Of a stretch of 64,000 bases of DNA, positions 55,929-64,000 are shown one piece after another; positions within the stretch are counted from its first letter, which is position 1, and the number at the start of each line of letters is the position of its first letter. The DNA comes from Sulfurovum sp. (lineage in GTDB: Bacteria; Campylobacterota; Campylobacteria; Campylobacterales; Sulfurovaceae). The stretch is taken from assembly GCF_015493435.1 (NCBI RefSeq), contig NZ_WGDD01000054.1, positions 62,001-126,000 on the forward strand. Direction: 5' to 3'. The position numbers were made by a program, and so were the translations under genes. The notes beneath the pieces are model-generated. The model did not search any database. It was not told where the DNA came from and saw only the letters and a list, made by a program, of their open reading frames with translations.

Positions 55929-55991
55929 GCGTAGTTTGTATATGCCATTTATCTGCAAGGGTGACTGTCTTCCGGCAGCACCGCTATCCGC

Positions 55992-57182
55992 TTATTTCAC
56001 TGTAAAGATATTATTCCCCTCTTCATACCTGTACGCCAGTTCCATATGGTGAATATCCAGAATACTTTTGACAATATAGATCCCAAGCCCCAGTCCGCTT
56101 TTTGATGTATGGAACGGTTTGAAATAGTTTTCGATCGTTTCAGGAAGTGCCTCTCCTTTGTTGATGATCTCTACACGGTCTTTTTTGATCTTGACAGTGA
56201 CATGTTTGTCTGTGCTGTATTTGATAGCATTGTCAAGCAGGTTTTTCATGGCAAGCGTGAAAAGTTCGAAGTCAGCTTTGACAATGTAGTCTTCTTCAAT
56301 CTCTATGGTAACCAGTCTTTCCGGGTTTTCTACCATCAGTATGTCAATACTCGCTTCAGCCAGGTCTGACATTTTATAGGGACTGATATGCAGGTCGAAA
56401 TTGCGTGAAGTGATCTTTTCTATTTTGGCAAATTCGTCTATGAGCAGGTTCATGCGTTCAAAAATGCTGTGCATGCGTGCCCTGCTTTTTTCGTCGGGAA
56501 GCATTTCGCTCATCAGGCGACCTTTGGCGATGGGTGTTTTGAGCTCATGCATAATGGCACGCAAAAAGAGCTGTCTCGACTGTATGAGTTCGCGTATCAT
56601 GGTCACTGCATGGTCAAACTCATTGGCGACTTCCGCAATTTCGTCATCTTTGTCACTGGCACAGCGTATGTCAAGATTGCCCTCGGAAAATGTTTTGATC
56701 TTCTCTTTGAGTTCCGAGAGAGGTTTGAGACTCTGCACGATCCACAGGTAAAGAAAGAGAATAAACAGCAGCACAATGGCAAATACTATAATACGTTTGA
56801 CCGGGTATCTCGGTCTGTTTTTATTTTCCAAAAAAAGTTTGAACCGATCATTGTTGATCAGAATGATACGCTGCAAACGGTAGGTATCGACCGCATATTT
56901 CTTGTATTTCCCTTTTTCTTTAAAGTAGCGCTCTATCTGTACTTCCTGCGCTTTGTCTTTGACAAGTGAGACATTCTGTGACTCAAGATAGGCTTCATCT
57001 ATTTTTCCCGTTTTGAGATAATACTGATAGAGATAATGGGCTATGTCGCGTTCATGCGCGGCATTGTGTTCTTCAAATTTGGCATGGTCGTATCTGACCG
57101 AAGCAATGAAAAGTGTGGCAAGGAGAACCAGCGTTATGGAGAAAACAAGATTGATCTTGTTTCGCAGGGAGTCTTTAAACAA
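55992..57182 (-). CDS. Sensor histidine kinase (ArsS-like architecture)
   Basis: 396 residues: a transmembrane helix at about 10-28, a short periplasmic sensor region (about 29-128) rich in charged residues, a second helix (130-150), HAMP, HisKA with phosphoacceptor H212 in MHELKTPIAKGRL, and a HATPase domain (NLLDNAIKYS, SGLGLGIYIV). The small sensor domain and H-box resemble the epsilonproteobacterial ArsS family, an acid- or metabolite-responsive kinase, but the signal is not predictable. It overlaps its response-regulator gene by 8 bp. Confidence 0.88.
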   Translation of the reverse strand: MFKDSLRNKINLVFSITLVLLATLFIASVRYDHAKFEEHNAAHERDIAHYLYQYYLKTGKIDEAYLESQNVSLVKDKAQEVQIERYFKEKGKYKKYAVDTYRLQRIILINNDRFKLFLENKNRPRYPVKRIIVFAIVLLFILFLYLWIVQSLKPLSELKEKIKTFSEGNLDIRCASDKDDEIAEVANEFDHAVTMIRELIQSRQLFLRAIMHELKTPIAKGRLMSEMLPDEKSRARMHSIFERMNLLIDEFAKIEKITSRNFDLHISPYKMSDLAEASIDILMVENPERLVTIEIEEDYIVKADFELFTLAMKNLLDNAIKYSTDKHVTVKIKKDRVEIINKGEALPETIENYFKPFHTSKSGLGLGIYIVKSILDIHHMELAYRYEEGNNIFTVK

Positions 57183-57828
57183 GCTTGTATCCTACACCAC
57201 GGACAGCCTGAATACGTTTGTTGTCCCCGATCTTGCTGCGTATCTTGGAAATGATGACATCAAGGCTTTTGCCCTGTGAATCAATGCTCATAGTACCGGA
57301 GGTATTGATGATCTGTTCCCGTGACTGTGTGATGCCCTGGTGTTTGACAAGCAGGGAGAGTACTTCAAATTCAGCCGGTGTCAAAGTAAGCGCCTGTCCT
57401 TTAAAGTAAATGGTATCTCCCTTGATCTCAAAATCACTTTTGGGAAGGGAATTCTGTTTTTCTCCGTCCTTTTGGACACGGCTCAGAATGGACATGATGC
57501 GTGCGTACATCTCTTTGGGATCATAGGGTTTCGGCAGATAGTCGTAGGCACCGAGTTCAAAGCTTTTTACTTTGTCGCTGATGTCGCTCCGTGCTGAAGA
57601 GATGATCACCGGCATATCATATTTCCGTACGACCTCTTCGCAGACTTCCAGTCCGTCCATCCCTGGCAGTGTCAGGTCAAGTATCATCAGGTCATATTTC
57701 TTGACACCGGCGCTCAGACCGAGGAACGGGTCTTCATAATTGGTGATCTTAATATCGAACTGTGAAAGATATTCGCTCAGAAGTTCCGCAAACTCCGGAT
57801 CGTCTTCTATCATTAGGATGTTGATCAT
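57175..57828 (-). CDS. OmpR-family response regulator
   Basis: 217 residues: a receiver domain (acidic pocket EDD at 8-10, phosphoacceptor D51 in LMILDLTLPGMDG, lysine in YDYLPKPYDP) and an OmpR/PhoB winged-helix DNA-binding domain (LTPAEFEVLSLLVKHQG to the end, IQAVRGVGYKLV). First gene of the pair with the downstream sensor kinase. Confidence 0.92.
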   Translation of the reverse strand: MINILMIEDDPEFAELLSEYLSQFDIKITNYEDPFLGLSAGVKKYDLMILDLTLPGMDGLEVCEEVVRKYDMPVIISSARSDISDKVKSFELGAYDYLPKPYDPKEMYARIMSILSRVQKDGEKQNSLPKSDFEIKGDTIYFKGQALTLTPAEFEVLSLLVKHQGITQSREQIINTSGTMSIDSQGKSLDVIISKIRSKIGDNKRIQAVRGVGYKLV

Positions 57829-57867
57829 AGCTAAACCTTTTTGCTGTACTTGACGTATATTTATTTT

Positions 57868-57886
57868 ATTATAACCTTGAAAGGTT
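57868..57886 (-). promoter_or_regulatory. -10 element with adjoining AACCTT-N2-AAGGTT palindrome for the two-component operon
   Basis: On minus, TATAAT is at 57873-57868, and a perfect 6-2-6 palindrome spans 57873-57886 directly upstream, so a bound regulator would cover the -10/-35 spacer. It could be an autoregulatory site of the response regulator (inference). Confidence 0.4.
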
Positions 57887-57899
57887 AATTGAAATCAAA

Positions 57900-59231
57900 T
57901 CACCTGATATGAGGTGACTCAAGCTTTTCCCATTCAAGATTTCCCCATTTTTTCAGATCATCCTGAAGCTGGTCGAGTGTTTTGTCTTTATGGCAGGCAA
58001 AACAGGCATTGGTTTCCGGCGGCATACCGTAGGCTTTCGTCTGTGCCGGGTAGGTAAAGCTGAAACGGTGCGAACGTACCGTTAACGGCGATTTCCCCGT
58101 ATGTCTGCCGGTTTTCGGCATATGGCATTCGATGCAGAGCGACCCTTTGCTGCCGGCTTTGTGATGGGTATGCTGTTCCAGCGTATCCTGATGCGGCCCG
58201 ATGATCGAACCGAACGAGTGGCACTTCATACAGGCAGCATTTCCCTGGGGTTTCTGTGCTGTATTGGTCAGTTTGTGCGGATCGTGGCAGTTGATACAAG
58301 TGATCCCGTGCTGATACATACGGTCATGAATATATTCATTCCCCTGGGTACGGTTTTTCTTTGCTGCACCGTTGGCCCAGAATTCTTTGGTCTCTTTTCC
58401 CGGCGCGAAAGGGGCAGGAAGTTTGTAACTGATCAGCGGTTTCCCCGGTGCATATCCTTTGGGATAGTCTGTAGCCGTCATCCATAATTCTTTGGCTGTC
58501 GCGTGTTCTGTTTCGATGCGTTTGTCACGGTTTCTCATATGGCACTGGAAACATACTTCATTGGTTCTGATGGGGTCGACAAGGCTTGCTTTGAAGACAG
58601 GGGAGTTCGGGTCTTCGGCATGTTTGCTTCCCGGACCGTGACAGTTTTCGCAGGCGATGGCCGGTTCCACCCGTTTACCCGTAGCCATAAATCCGGTAAA
58701 ATGGCATCCGTCACATGTGGTTGAGGTCGGGAACTGTTTATTGTCATGCGGGTAGGAGTCATGGTACCAGTATTTGTAGGGTTTAAAATGCTGCCATTTT
58801 TTGGTTTGGCTGTTCCACTGGTAATTCCCCAGTCTGAAATCTGACTTGCCGTTGATCGTTGCAGGGATCATATAGCGCTGTTTGAACTTGCCTCCAATGG
58901 TATAGACCGCTTCTTTGAGTGTAAAGTCTGCATCTTCGGGAAGTCTGGAAAAATCGGCTACGACCGCTTTGGGATCTTTGGCGATGACCTGTATCATTTT
59001 GGAGTGCATGGAAGCTTTCCAGTCATGATAGTGCTCTTTATGGCACTCTTTGCATTTGCCTGAGCCGACAAAGTGGGCTTCTTTCTGCTCTTTGGGCTGA
59101 AGGTCGAGGTTGAGTCCGACACGCGGTTTGGTCAGCTGCTTGTAATACGGGGCGATCTTGGGCATATTTCCGTAAATGAATGCCGCAACAACGAGCAGAA
59201 TAAAAAAGAGCCAGAAAAGTAATTTTTTCAT
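57900..59231 (-). CDS. Membrane-anchored octaheme c-type cytochrome
   Basis: 443 residues with an uncleaved N-terminal anchor (LLFWLFFILLVVAAFIYG) and eight CxxCH heme sites: CKECH, CDGCH, CENCH, CFQCH, CINCH, CMKCH, CIECH and CFACH. Extra histidines (for example HHKAG and HTGKS near the seventh heme) can supply distal ligands. The block YTIGGKFKQRYM after the first heme is typical of a cytochrome family with a WYHDSYPH-type region. The catalytic lysine or tyrosine features of NrfA and HAO are not seen, so an electron-transfer role in the periplasm is more likely than nitrite or hydroxylamine chemistry. No oxidase or reductase partner is adjacent. Confidence 0.87.
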   Translation of the reverse strand: MKKLLFWLFFILLVVAAFIYGNMPKIAPYYKQLTKPRVGLNLDLQPKEQKEAHFVGSGKCKECHKEHYHDWKASMHSKMIQVIAKDPKAVVADFSRLPEDADFTLKEAVYTIGGKFKQRYMIPATINGKSDFRLGNYQWNSQTKKWQHFKPYKYWYHDSYPHDNKQFPTSTTCDGCHFTGFMATGKRVEPAIACENCHGPGSKHAEDPNSPVFKASLVDPIRTNEVCFQCHMRNRDKRIETEHATAKELWMTATDYPKGYAPGKPLISYKLPAPFAPGKETKEFWANGAAKKNRTQGNEYIHDRMYQHGITCINCHDPHKLTNTAQKPQGNAACMKCHSFGSIIGPHQDTLEQHTHHKAGSKGSLCIECHMPKTGRHTGKSPLTVRSHRFSFTYPAQTKAYGMPPETNACFACHKDKTLDQLQDDLKKWGNLEWEKLESPHIR

Positions 59232-60025
59232 AATATAAATGCCTTTTGCATATAGGATTTGATGGCATCGAATGTATATCGGTGCTCCGTGAAATGTTCA
59301 AATGCGATAATCCCCTGATAAAGCAGCATGTCGCTGCCGTCCTTGGTTGGTTTTCCGTGGGATTGTGCCAGTTTCAAAAAAGGTGTCTTTTTGCCGTAAA
59401 TAACATCGACACAGGCTTGTGCCGGAGGGATGACGGTATTGAGCAGTGCCTCTGGGGCAGGTAGGTCGTCATCTTCCAGTCCTGCTGAAGTCATATTGAT
59501 AACAAGATCATAGGTTTCAGGAATGAATGTCTCGAACGTGGCTGTCGTAAAGCCGTTTTGGGCAAATTTTTCCAGCCGGCCGGCACTTCGGTTCAGTATA
59601 GTGACATCATAGCCTTCATCCCGCAATATGGCAGAAGTGGACTGGGCCGTACCGCCTGCACCGAGAAAGAGGACTGTTTTTACATCGCCGAATTCGGAGA
59701 TGGTTTTAAGAAAGCCGGGAGCATCGGTATTGTAGCCGTAGAGTTTTCTTTCTTTCTCAATGATGGTATTGACCGCGCCGACTTTTTTTGCAAAAGGGTC
59801 AAGTTCGTCGCAGGCAGCATAGGCATGCTCTTTGTGCGGTACGGTAATATTGATGCCTTTGAGTTTCAAAGCGAAAAAGGTTTCTTTGAGCTTGCTGCCG
59901 TCTTCAAGTCTGTAGCGGTTGTAGCATCCGTCATATCCCAGACCTTTAAAGGCAAGGTTGTGCATAAGCGGAGATTTGGAATGTGAAACGGGGTTGCCGA
60001 AAATAGCAAAGAGATCTGTGCCCAT
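59228..60025 (-). CDS. aroE: Shikimate dehydrogenase
   Basis: Reduces 3-dehydroshikimate with NADPH. 265 residues: LFAIFGNPVSHSKSPLMHNLAF (substrate serines), INITVPHKEHAYAACDELDPFAKKVGAVNTI (catalytic lysine), YNTDAPGF, VLFLGAGGTAQSTSAIL (NADP loop), LNRSAGRL, INMTSAG and LLYQGIIAFEHF. The start is 60025, one base after the trpE stop; the frame also opens at 60067. Last-but-one step of a SPOR-trpE-aroE unit. Confidence 0.94.
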   Translation of the reverse strand: MGTDLFAIFGNPVSHSKSPLMHNLAFKGLGYDGCYNRYRLEDGSKLKETFFALKLKGINITVPHKEHAYAACDELDPFAKKVGAVNTIIEKERKLYGYNTDAPGFLKTISEFGDVKTVLFLGAGGTAQSTSAILRDEGYDVTILNRSAGRLEKFAQNGFTTATFETFIPETYDLVINMTSAGLEDDDLPAPEALLNTVIPPAQACVDVIYGKKTPFLKLAQSHGKPTKDGSDMLLYQGIIAFEHFTEHRYTFDAIKSYMQKAFIL

Positions 60026-60026
60026 T

Positions 60027-61433
60027 TTATAGATTTTCCATCTCTTTGAGGGTGGCCAGCAGGGCACCCAGTTTGTTCTTTACTTCGAGGTATTCCAGTT
60101 CGGGAACAGAGTCTGCCACAATGCCTGCACCTGCCTGAAGGGTGATAGAATCGGGTTTTATGAGTGAGGTTCTGATGGCAATGGCGGAATCCATGTTTCC
60201 GTTGAAAGAGAAGTAGCCTACGGAGCCGGAGTAGAATCCGCGCTTAAGTCCTTCAAAATTGGCGATGAGTTCCATGGCCTTGATCTTTGGTGCACCGGTC
60301 ATGGTTCCTGCGGTGAAGGTTGCGGCAAAGAGATCGAACATATCTTTGTCATCCCTAATGATCGCTTCTACATCCGAAACCATATGCATGACATGAGAGT
60401 ATTTCTCCACGCGCATCATGTCGGTTACTGCTACCGTTCCGGTTTTTGCGACACGTCCCACATCGTTACGGCCGAGATCTATGAGCATGAGATGTTCGGC
60501 ACATTCTTTGGGATCGTTCAGCATTTCAAGTTCAAGTTCTTTGTCGCGTGCATGTGTTTTTCCGCGTTTTCGTGTACCGGCGATAGGACGCAAAAGTATT
60601 TCTCCGTCAGTCAGCCGTACCATTACTTCAGGACTGGAACCGCAGATGGAGAATGTTTCATAGTCGAGCAGGAAGAGGTAGGGTGAAGGGTTTTTTGAAC
60701 GCAGTACCCGGTAAAAACTGAGCGGGTCTATCTTGCCTTTTTGTGTATACCGGTTGGCAAGCAGTATTTGGAAGACGTCTCCGGAACGGATACTCTCTTT
60801 GGATTCTACGACAAGTGCTTTAAACCGCTCTTCATCAATGCTGAAGCTGCCTTCCCCTTCGAGTTCGACTGCTTTGAGTCCCATGGGGGTGAATGTTTCA
60901 TGCAGCATTGCCTCAATCGCATTAAACCCTTCTTTCATCTTTTCATCATTAAGGATGAGCGTGAGTTTGGCACTTTTGTGCGAGTAGGCAATGATGATCC
61001 GGGGACGTATAAGATCGAGATCGGGGGTATCCAGCGGATCGAGCAGGGTATCCATACTTTCACAGAGTACCGGTTCAAAGACTTTGACCATGTCATAGGC
61101 AATGAAGCCGATGAAACCGTCTACAAAAGAAAAACCGGCTTCAAGAGACAGTTCTTTGTATTTTTCCTGGTCTATTGCCTGATAATAGGACTTCATAAAT
61201 GTGAACGGATCTTCATCGAGAACTTTTTCTTTGCCTGAAGCATCGGTATAGTATGTCGTTTTGTCCTTGTATTTCAAACGTTCCTGTGCACCGATGGCAA
61301 TGAAAGAGAAATTCCCGTCACTGGTGTTGACAACACTTTCAAAAAGCATTGTGATCTCGTCAGGGAAAAGTGTTTTGATCTTGCCGTAAAGGGCAACCGG
61401 AGTGAGTTGGTCGAAAAGAACAGTTTTTAACAT
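60027..61433 (-). CDS. trpE: Anthranilate synthase component I
   Basis: Converts chorismate to anthranilate with a glutamine-amidotransferase partner. 468 residues: GFIGFIAYDMVKVFEP, SGDVFQILLANRYTQ, PSPYLFLLDYETFSICGSSPEVMVRL, LLRPIAGTRKRG, ECAEHLMLIDLGRNDVGRVAKTG, FTAGTMTGAPKIKAMELI and LQAGAGIVADSVPE. PIAGTR favours TrpE over PabB. The partner TrpG and other trp genes are not in the window. Confidence 0.92.
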   Translation of the reverse strand: MLKTVLFDQLTPVALYGKIKTLFPDEITMLFESVVNTSDGNFSFIAIGAQERLKYKDKTTYYTDASGKEKVLDEDPFTFMKSYYQAIDQEKYKELSLEAGFSFVDGFIGFIAYDMVKVFEPVLCESMDTLLDPLDTPDLDLIRPRIIIAYSHKSAKLTLILNDEKMKEGFNAIEAMLHETFTPMGLKAVELEGEGSFSIDEERFKALVVESKESIRSGDVFQILLANRYTQKGKIDPLSFYRVLRSKNPSPYLFLLDYETFSICGSSPEVMVRLTDGEILLRPIAGTRKRGKTHARDKELELEMLNDPKECAEHLMLIDLGRNDVGRVAKTGTVAVTDMMRVEKYSHVMHMVSDVEAIIRDDKDMFDLFAATFTAGTMTGAPKIKAMELIANFEGLKRGFYSGSVGYFSFNGNMDSAIAIRTSLIKPDSITLQAGAGIVADSVPELEYLEVKNKLGALLATLKEMENL

Positions 61434-61437
61434 GGAC

Positions 61438-62223
61438 TTACTTCTTTACGATGAACGCACCTTTGTTGATGCGGTCTTTGACACGGACTAATGCATTGTC
61501 GGCATCCACTCTGCTGGGGTAAGGCCCGATGAGCAGTTTTTTGGTTCCGTTTGACGTAGGTGCGGTGATCTTATAGTGGAAACCGTGTTTTTTGATAGTA
61601 TTGAGAAAGCGTGTACTCGGTGTCTGGGAGAAAGAACCAACCTGAATGTAATAGTGCTCTGCCGCTGCCGTTTTTTTTGCGGCAGCAGGTGCAGGCGATT
61701 CACGGTATACCTGCTTGGGTACGACGATCTTGTCGGCATGGGCAGGCTTGCTTGTCTCTTTTGGTACTGTAGGTACCTTAACAGGAGCAGATACTTCTTT
61801 TTTAGCAGGTTTGGCCGAGACAGGTTTAGGTACTTCCGGTACGGAAGCAATATGCTCTTTTCCGGGAGCAGATTTCTCTTCGTTGATTTCGACAGTTTCT
61901 TTTTTGATCTCTTCTGTCTTTTTCGGGGCGGTGAGTTTCTCTTCGATCATGGAAGAGAGTTTTGTCTCATCTTTGGGAGTTTCTTGGGAAGTTTTTGCTT
62001 CGGCTTTGCTCTGAAGGGTCAGTTCCGGACTGATCAGGTCGGTCATGTTTTCTTCCAGTGCGATTTCTGTATTTTTCGGCTCGTTCAATACGGTTTTTGT
62101 AAAGACGATCGCAACGATCAGAACAACAATAATAAGTGCGATGATCGTTAAAAAACTTTTTGCCTTGTTGTTTTTCGGTTCAATATTGTCGATGATCAGA
62201 TCATCTAAATTATGGTCATTCAT
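61438..62223 (-). CDS. Single-pass membrane protein with C-terminal SPOR domain
   Basis: 261 residues: a short cytoplasmic N-terminus, one transmembrane helix (about 23-47, SFLTIIALIIVVLIVAIVFTKTVLN), a long Lys/Glu/Pro/Ala-rich periplasmic linker, and a SPOR domain (about 190-261, HYYIQVGSFSQTPSTRFLNTIKKHGFHYKI...KLLIGPYPSRVDADNAL). This is the layout of FtsN/DamX-type division proteins that bind denuded septal glycan. It lies 4 bp before trpE, an association with no obvious metabolic sense. Confidence 0.85.
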   Translation of the reverse strand: MNDHNLDDLIIDNIEPKNNKAKSFLTIIALIIVVLIVAIVFTKTVLNEPKNTEIALEENMTDLISPELTLQSKAEAKTSQETPKDETKLSSMIEEKLTAPKKTEEIKKETVEINEEKSAPGKEHIASVPEVPKPVSAKPAKKEVSAPVKVPTVPKETSKPAHADKIVVPKQVYRESPAPAAAKKTAAAEHYYIQVGSFSQTPSTRFLNTIKKHGFHYKITAPTSNGTKKLLIGPYPSRVDADNALVRVKDRINKGAFIVKK

Positions 62224-62256
62224 TTTGGGAAGGTCTCCGGATACGATTTTGGAATA

Positions 62257-62262
62257 ATTATA
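62257..62262 (-). promoter_or_regulatory. Predicted -10 element (TATAAT) for the SPOR-trpE-aroE unit
   Basis: On minus GGGTATAAT lies about 34 bp before the SPOR gene start; the ribosome site is weak. Confidence 0.5.
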
Positions 62263-62320
62263 CCCTATAGAATGTATAGAAAAGTTTATTTATTTTAGAT
62301 TGTTATGGATGAAGCAAAAC

Positions 62321-62337
62321 CCCTCTCCCGGGAGGGT
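62321..62337 (-). terminator. Probable terminator after the RND gene
   Basis: On minus, CCCTC-N6-GAGGG is followed by GTTTTG, 60 bp downstream of the RND stop codon. It overlaps the perfect palindrome CTCCCGGGAG. Confidence 0.5.
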
Positions 62338-62396
62338 CTAATGTATCAGAAAGAGGAAAGAGTGCTGTTTTTGTTCCGGTTGTGTCAAAGGCTGTT

Positions 62397-64000
62397 TTAC
62401 AAACCCAGTTTTTTCTGGTTCATAATGGTATAAAGTACCGGCAGATAAAGCAGGTTGAGTACGGTTCCCCATGCCAGTCCGAAACCCAGTGCTATGGCCA
62501 TAGGCTGAAAGATTGCCGCCTGTCCTACAGGGAAAAACACCAGAGAAGCCAGGCCGATAAGTGTGGTGACGGATGTCAGTATGATAGGTCTGAAGCGCTT
62601 GGCGGCATAATAGTATATTTCTTCAAGATTCCTAGCTTTTTTGAGATTCATCAGCATGATGATCCCGTCATTGATGACTACGCCGGAGAGCCCCAGCATA
62701 CCGATGATGGAAGGCATGGAAAGATTCAGTCCCATGATAAAATGTCCCAGCAGTACACCAAGAAAAGAGAAGGGGATCACGGACATCATCATGAATGTTT
62801 CCCTGAACGAATTGAAAAGATAGAGCAGGGAGAGCATGATCAGCAGCATTGCCATGGAAGAGGCAAGCAGCATGTCATGTCTGAGCTCTTTTTTCTTTTC
62901 CTCTTCTCCCTTGAAGACAATTTTGATCCCCTCTTTTTTGGCCTGTTTCAAAAGAGGGTCTATTGCCGCGATCGCTTCCGTGGCAGTGAGTACTTTGCTG
63001 TTGACATTGGCATAAATGTAAAAATTGGTCTCTCCGTTGTCTTTGATGATCTTTTCAAACGAACGTATCGTATGGAAGTCAGCAACATCTTCCAGTACGA
63101 CGGAAGAGCCGTCATCCAGTCTTATGAGAAACGACTTGAGTGCTTTGAGAGAGTCTTTTTGGCTGCTGCGTACTTTGAGCTCAAGCAGATCGCTGCTGTC
63201 AAAAGCAAAACCGATACGTTTTTCAAGATAAAAGTCTGAAAGCAGGGTTCCCAGTTTTTTTTCGTTAAGACCCAGCGACTCTCCGTAGGCATTGACTTTC
63301 AGTTTGATCTCATCGACGCCGTAATGCATCGAATCATTGACAGAGACGATCCCTTTCATTTGACCAAGCTTCTTTTCGATCGCCTGTGTATACTGCATGA
63401 TCTTTTGGCTGTCATCGGAGATCAGTCCTATTTTGAGGTCTGATTTGATAGGTCCGACTTTTCGCTCAACAATGGCAAGGTCACTGAGACCAAAACGCTC
63501 TTTATACTTCTGTTTCTTCAAAAAAGCTCTGAGTTTTTCTGAGATAACGGAAGATTTTTCCTCTCTGGTGCGCCCTTTGCTGTCATAATAGAAACTCAGT
63601 GCAGGGGTAATATAGCGGTCCACAAAATTTTGTGCTTTGAGTTTTTGCAGTTCAATGTCGATATTCCCTACGTACGGGTAGGTTTCCGAGTTGCCCGCAC
63701 TGTCCCTTCTCCATCCGGCTACAGAGCCTACATGCTTGATATAGAATGCTTTTCTGTGGGCATACAGGTCTTTCTCAATAGCTTTGAGGTAAGCCATGGT
63801 CTGTTCTGTCGTTGAATTGACATTTGCTTTGAGGGTGACGCGTATGGTACTTGCATCAAATTTGGGAAACATTTGGAACCGGCTCTCTTTGACCCCGAGA
63901 ACGGTCAGCAGCGGTACGAGTATCAGAAAAAGTGTCAAAAATGTTTTCCGGTAGTGCATCAGCAGGTGGATCACCCTGCTGTAAATACGGTTCACCGGTT
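62397..64000 (-). CDS. RND-family efflux transporter, C-terminal half (5' end outside window)
   Basis: The frame is open to the right edge; the first visible GTG (63995) is not a credible start, because sequence begins at the seventh-helix region (HYRKTFLTLFLILVPLLTVLG) that opens the second half of RND proteins. There follow a large periplasmic porter domain (about residues 35-345 of the visible part) and helices 8-12, with FNSFRETFMMMSVIPFSFLGVLLGHFIMG, GLSGVVINDGIIMLMNL and RFRPIILTSVTTLIGLASL. The GVVINDGI block is typical of HAE/HME-type proton-driven exporters. Substrate unknown; adaptor and outer-membrane genes would lie outside the window. Confidence 0.88.
   Translation of the reverse strand, partial: PVNRIYSRVIHLLMHYRKTFLTLFLILVPLLTVLGVKESRFQMFPKFDASTIRVTLKANVNSTTEQTMAYLKAIEKDLYAHRKAFYIKHVGSVAGWRRDSAGNSETYPYVGNIDIELQKLKAQNFVDRYITPALSFYYDSKGRTREEKSSVISEKLRAFLKKQKYKERFGLSDLAIVERKVGPIKSDLKIGLISDDSQKIMQYTQAIEKKLGQMKGIVSVNDSMHYGVDEIKLKVNAYGESLGLNEKKLGTLLSDFYLEKRIGFAFDSSDLLELKVRSSQKDSLKALKSFLIRLDDGSSVVLEDVADFHTIRSFEKIIKDNGETNFYIYANVNSKVLTATEAIAAIDPLLKQAKKEGIKIVFKGEEEKKKELRHDMLLASSMAMLLIMLSLLYLFNSFRETFMMMSVIPFSFLGVLLGHFIMGLNLSMPSIIGMLGLSGVVINDGIIMLMNLKKARNLEEIYYYAAKRFRPIILTSVTTLIGLASLVFFPVGQAAIFQPMAIALGFGLAWGTVLNLLYLPVLYTIMNQKKLGL

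Noticed and set aside
63993-63995. GTG as the start of the RND transporter gene
   Set aside because: The frame remains open to the window edge and the visible protein begins in the second half of the RND fold, so the gene is cut by the edge.

Overview
The window is a 64-kb piece of a bacterial chromosome, almost certainly from a Campylobacterota (epsilonproteobacterial) organism, and most likely Sulfurovum-like. The evidence is the gene run lysC-hobA-holB-folP (43.1-47.3 kb), which has the same order as in Helicobacter pylori and includes HobA, a DnaA partner known only in this phylum. It is backed by a Wolinella-type frdCAB fumarate reductase, the dapC and short adk families, a membrane-anchored octaheme cytochrome c, and promoters of the GGTATAAT type. 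The genus is an inference. No tRNA, rRNA, prophage, CRISPR array or intact transposase is visible.

Layout. 0-6.6 kb: ovoA (cut by the left edge), a PatB/MalY C-S lyase, a 266-bp MITE-like element inserted in the last codons of patB, a PBP4-type DacB with a SPOR domain, and a four-CBS GGDEF protein. 6.6-14.1 kb: dapC, an unknown gene, murC, convergent adk, then frdCAB. 14.2-22.1 kb: a GDSL esterase, mutS2, a YfgM-like/BamB-like pair, a Xer recombinase, coaX, hisG and a methyltransferase. 22.1-27.4 kb, all on minus: htpX, rnr, holA, then rpsF-ssb-rpsR. 27.5-32.4 kb: a remnant of a quinone reductase gene, an M15 peptidase, pyk, an SPFH/NfeD pair and ilvC. 32.5-35.7 kb is the most accessory-looking part. 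It has three copies of a roughly 165-bp repeat (two tandem, one inverted), a divergent polysaccharide deacetylase, dprA, a thioredoxin-fold protein, and a seven-unit heptanucleotide array next to nagZ. 36.8-42.5 kb: ruvX, two NlpC/P60 lipoproteins, queA, tatC, tatB, hemW. 42.6-51.5 kb: a long co-directional run rppH-lysC-hobA-holB-DUF805-folP-sanA-ligA-tlyA-ribF. 51.5-64 kb: a REC-GAF-PAS-GGDEF protein, cmoA, class II DAHP synthase, a two-component pair, the octaheme cytochrome, a SPOR-trpE-aroE operon, and an RND transporter cut by the right edge.

Themes. Peptidoglycan metabolism recurs: murC, dapC, dacB, an M15 peptidase, nagZ and two NlpC/P60 proteins, with three SPOR domains that would direct proteins to septal glycan. 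Replication and repair genes are scattered through the window: hobA, holA, holB, ssb, ligA, mutS2, xer and dprA. Aromatic biosynthesis appears at aroF, aroE and trpE. Anaerobic respiration or reductive TCA metabolism is represented by frdCAB and the octaheme cytochrome.

Most of the window is ordinary core genome and I did not find a clear-cut new multi-gene system. The observations most worth checking are: loss of the E-pathway glutamate in FrdC with all heme ligands kept; the exactly reconstructable MITE insertion in patB; the small-ORF repeat family; the heptamer array before nagZ; the duplicated block with DnaA-box-like sites upstream of aroF; and a roughly 80-residue insertion in the first periplasmic loop of TatC.
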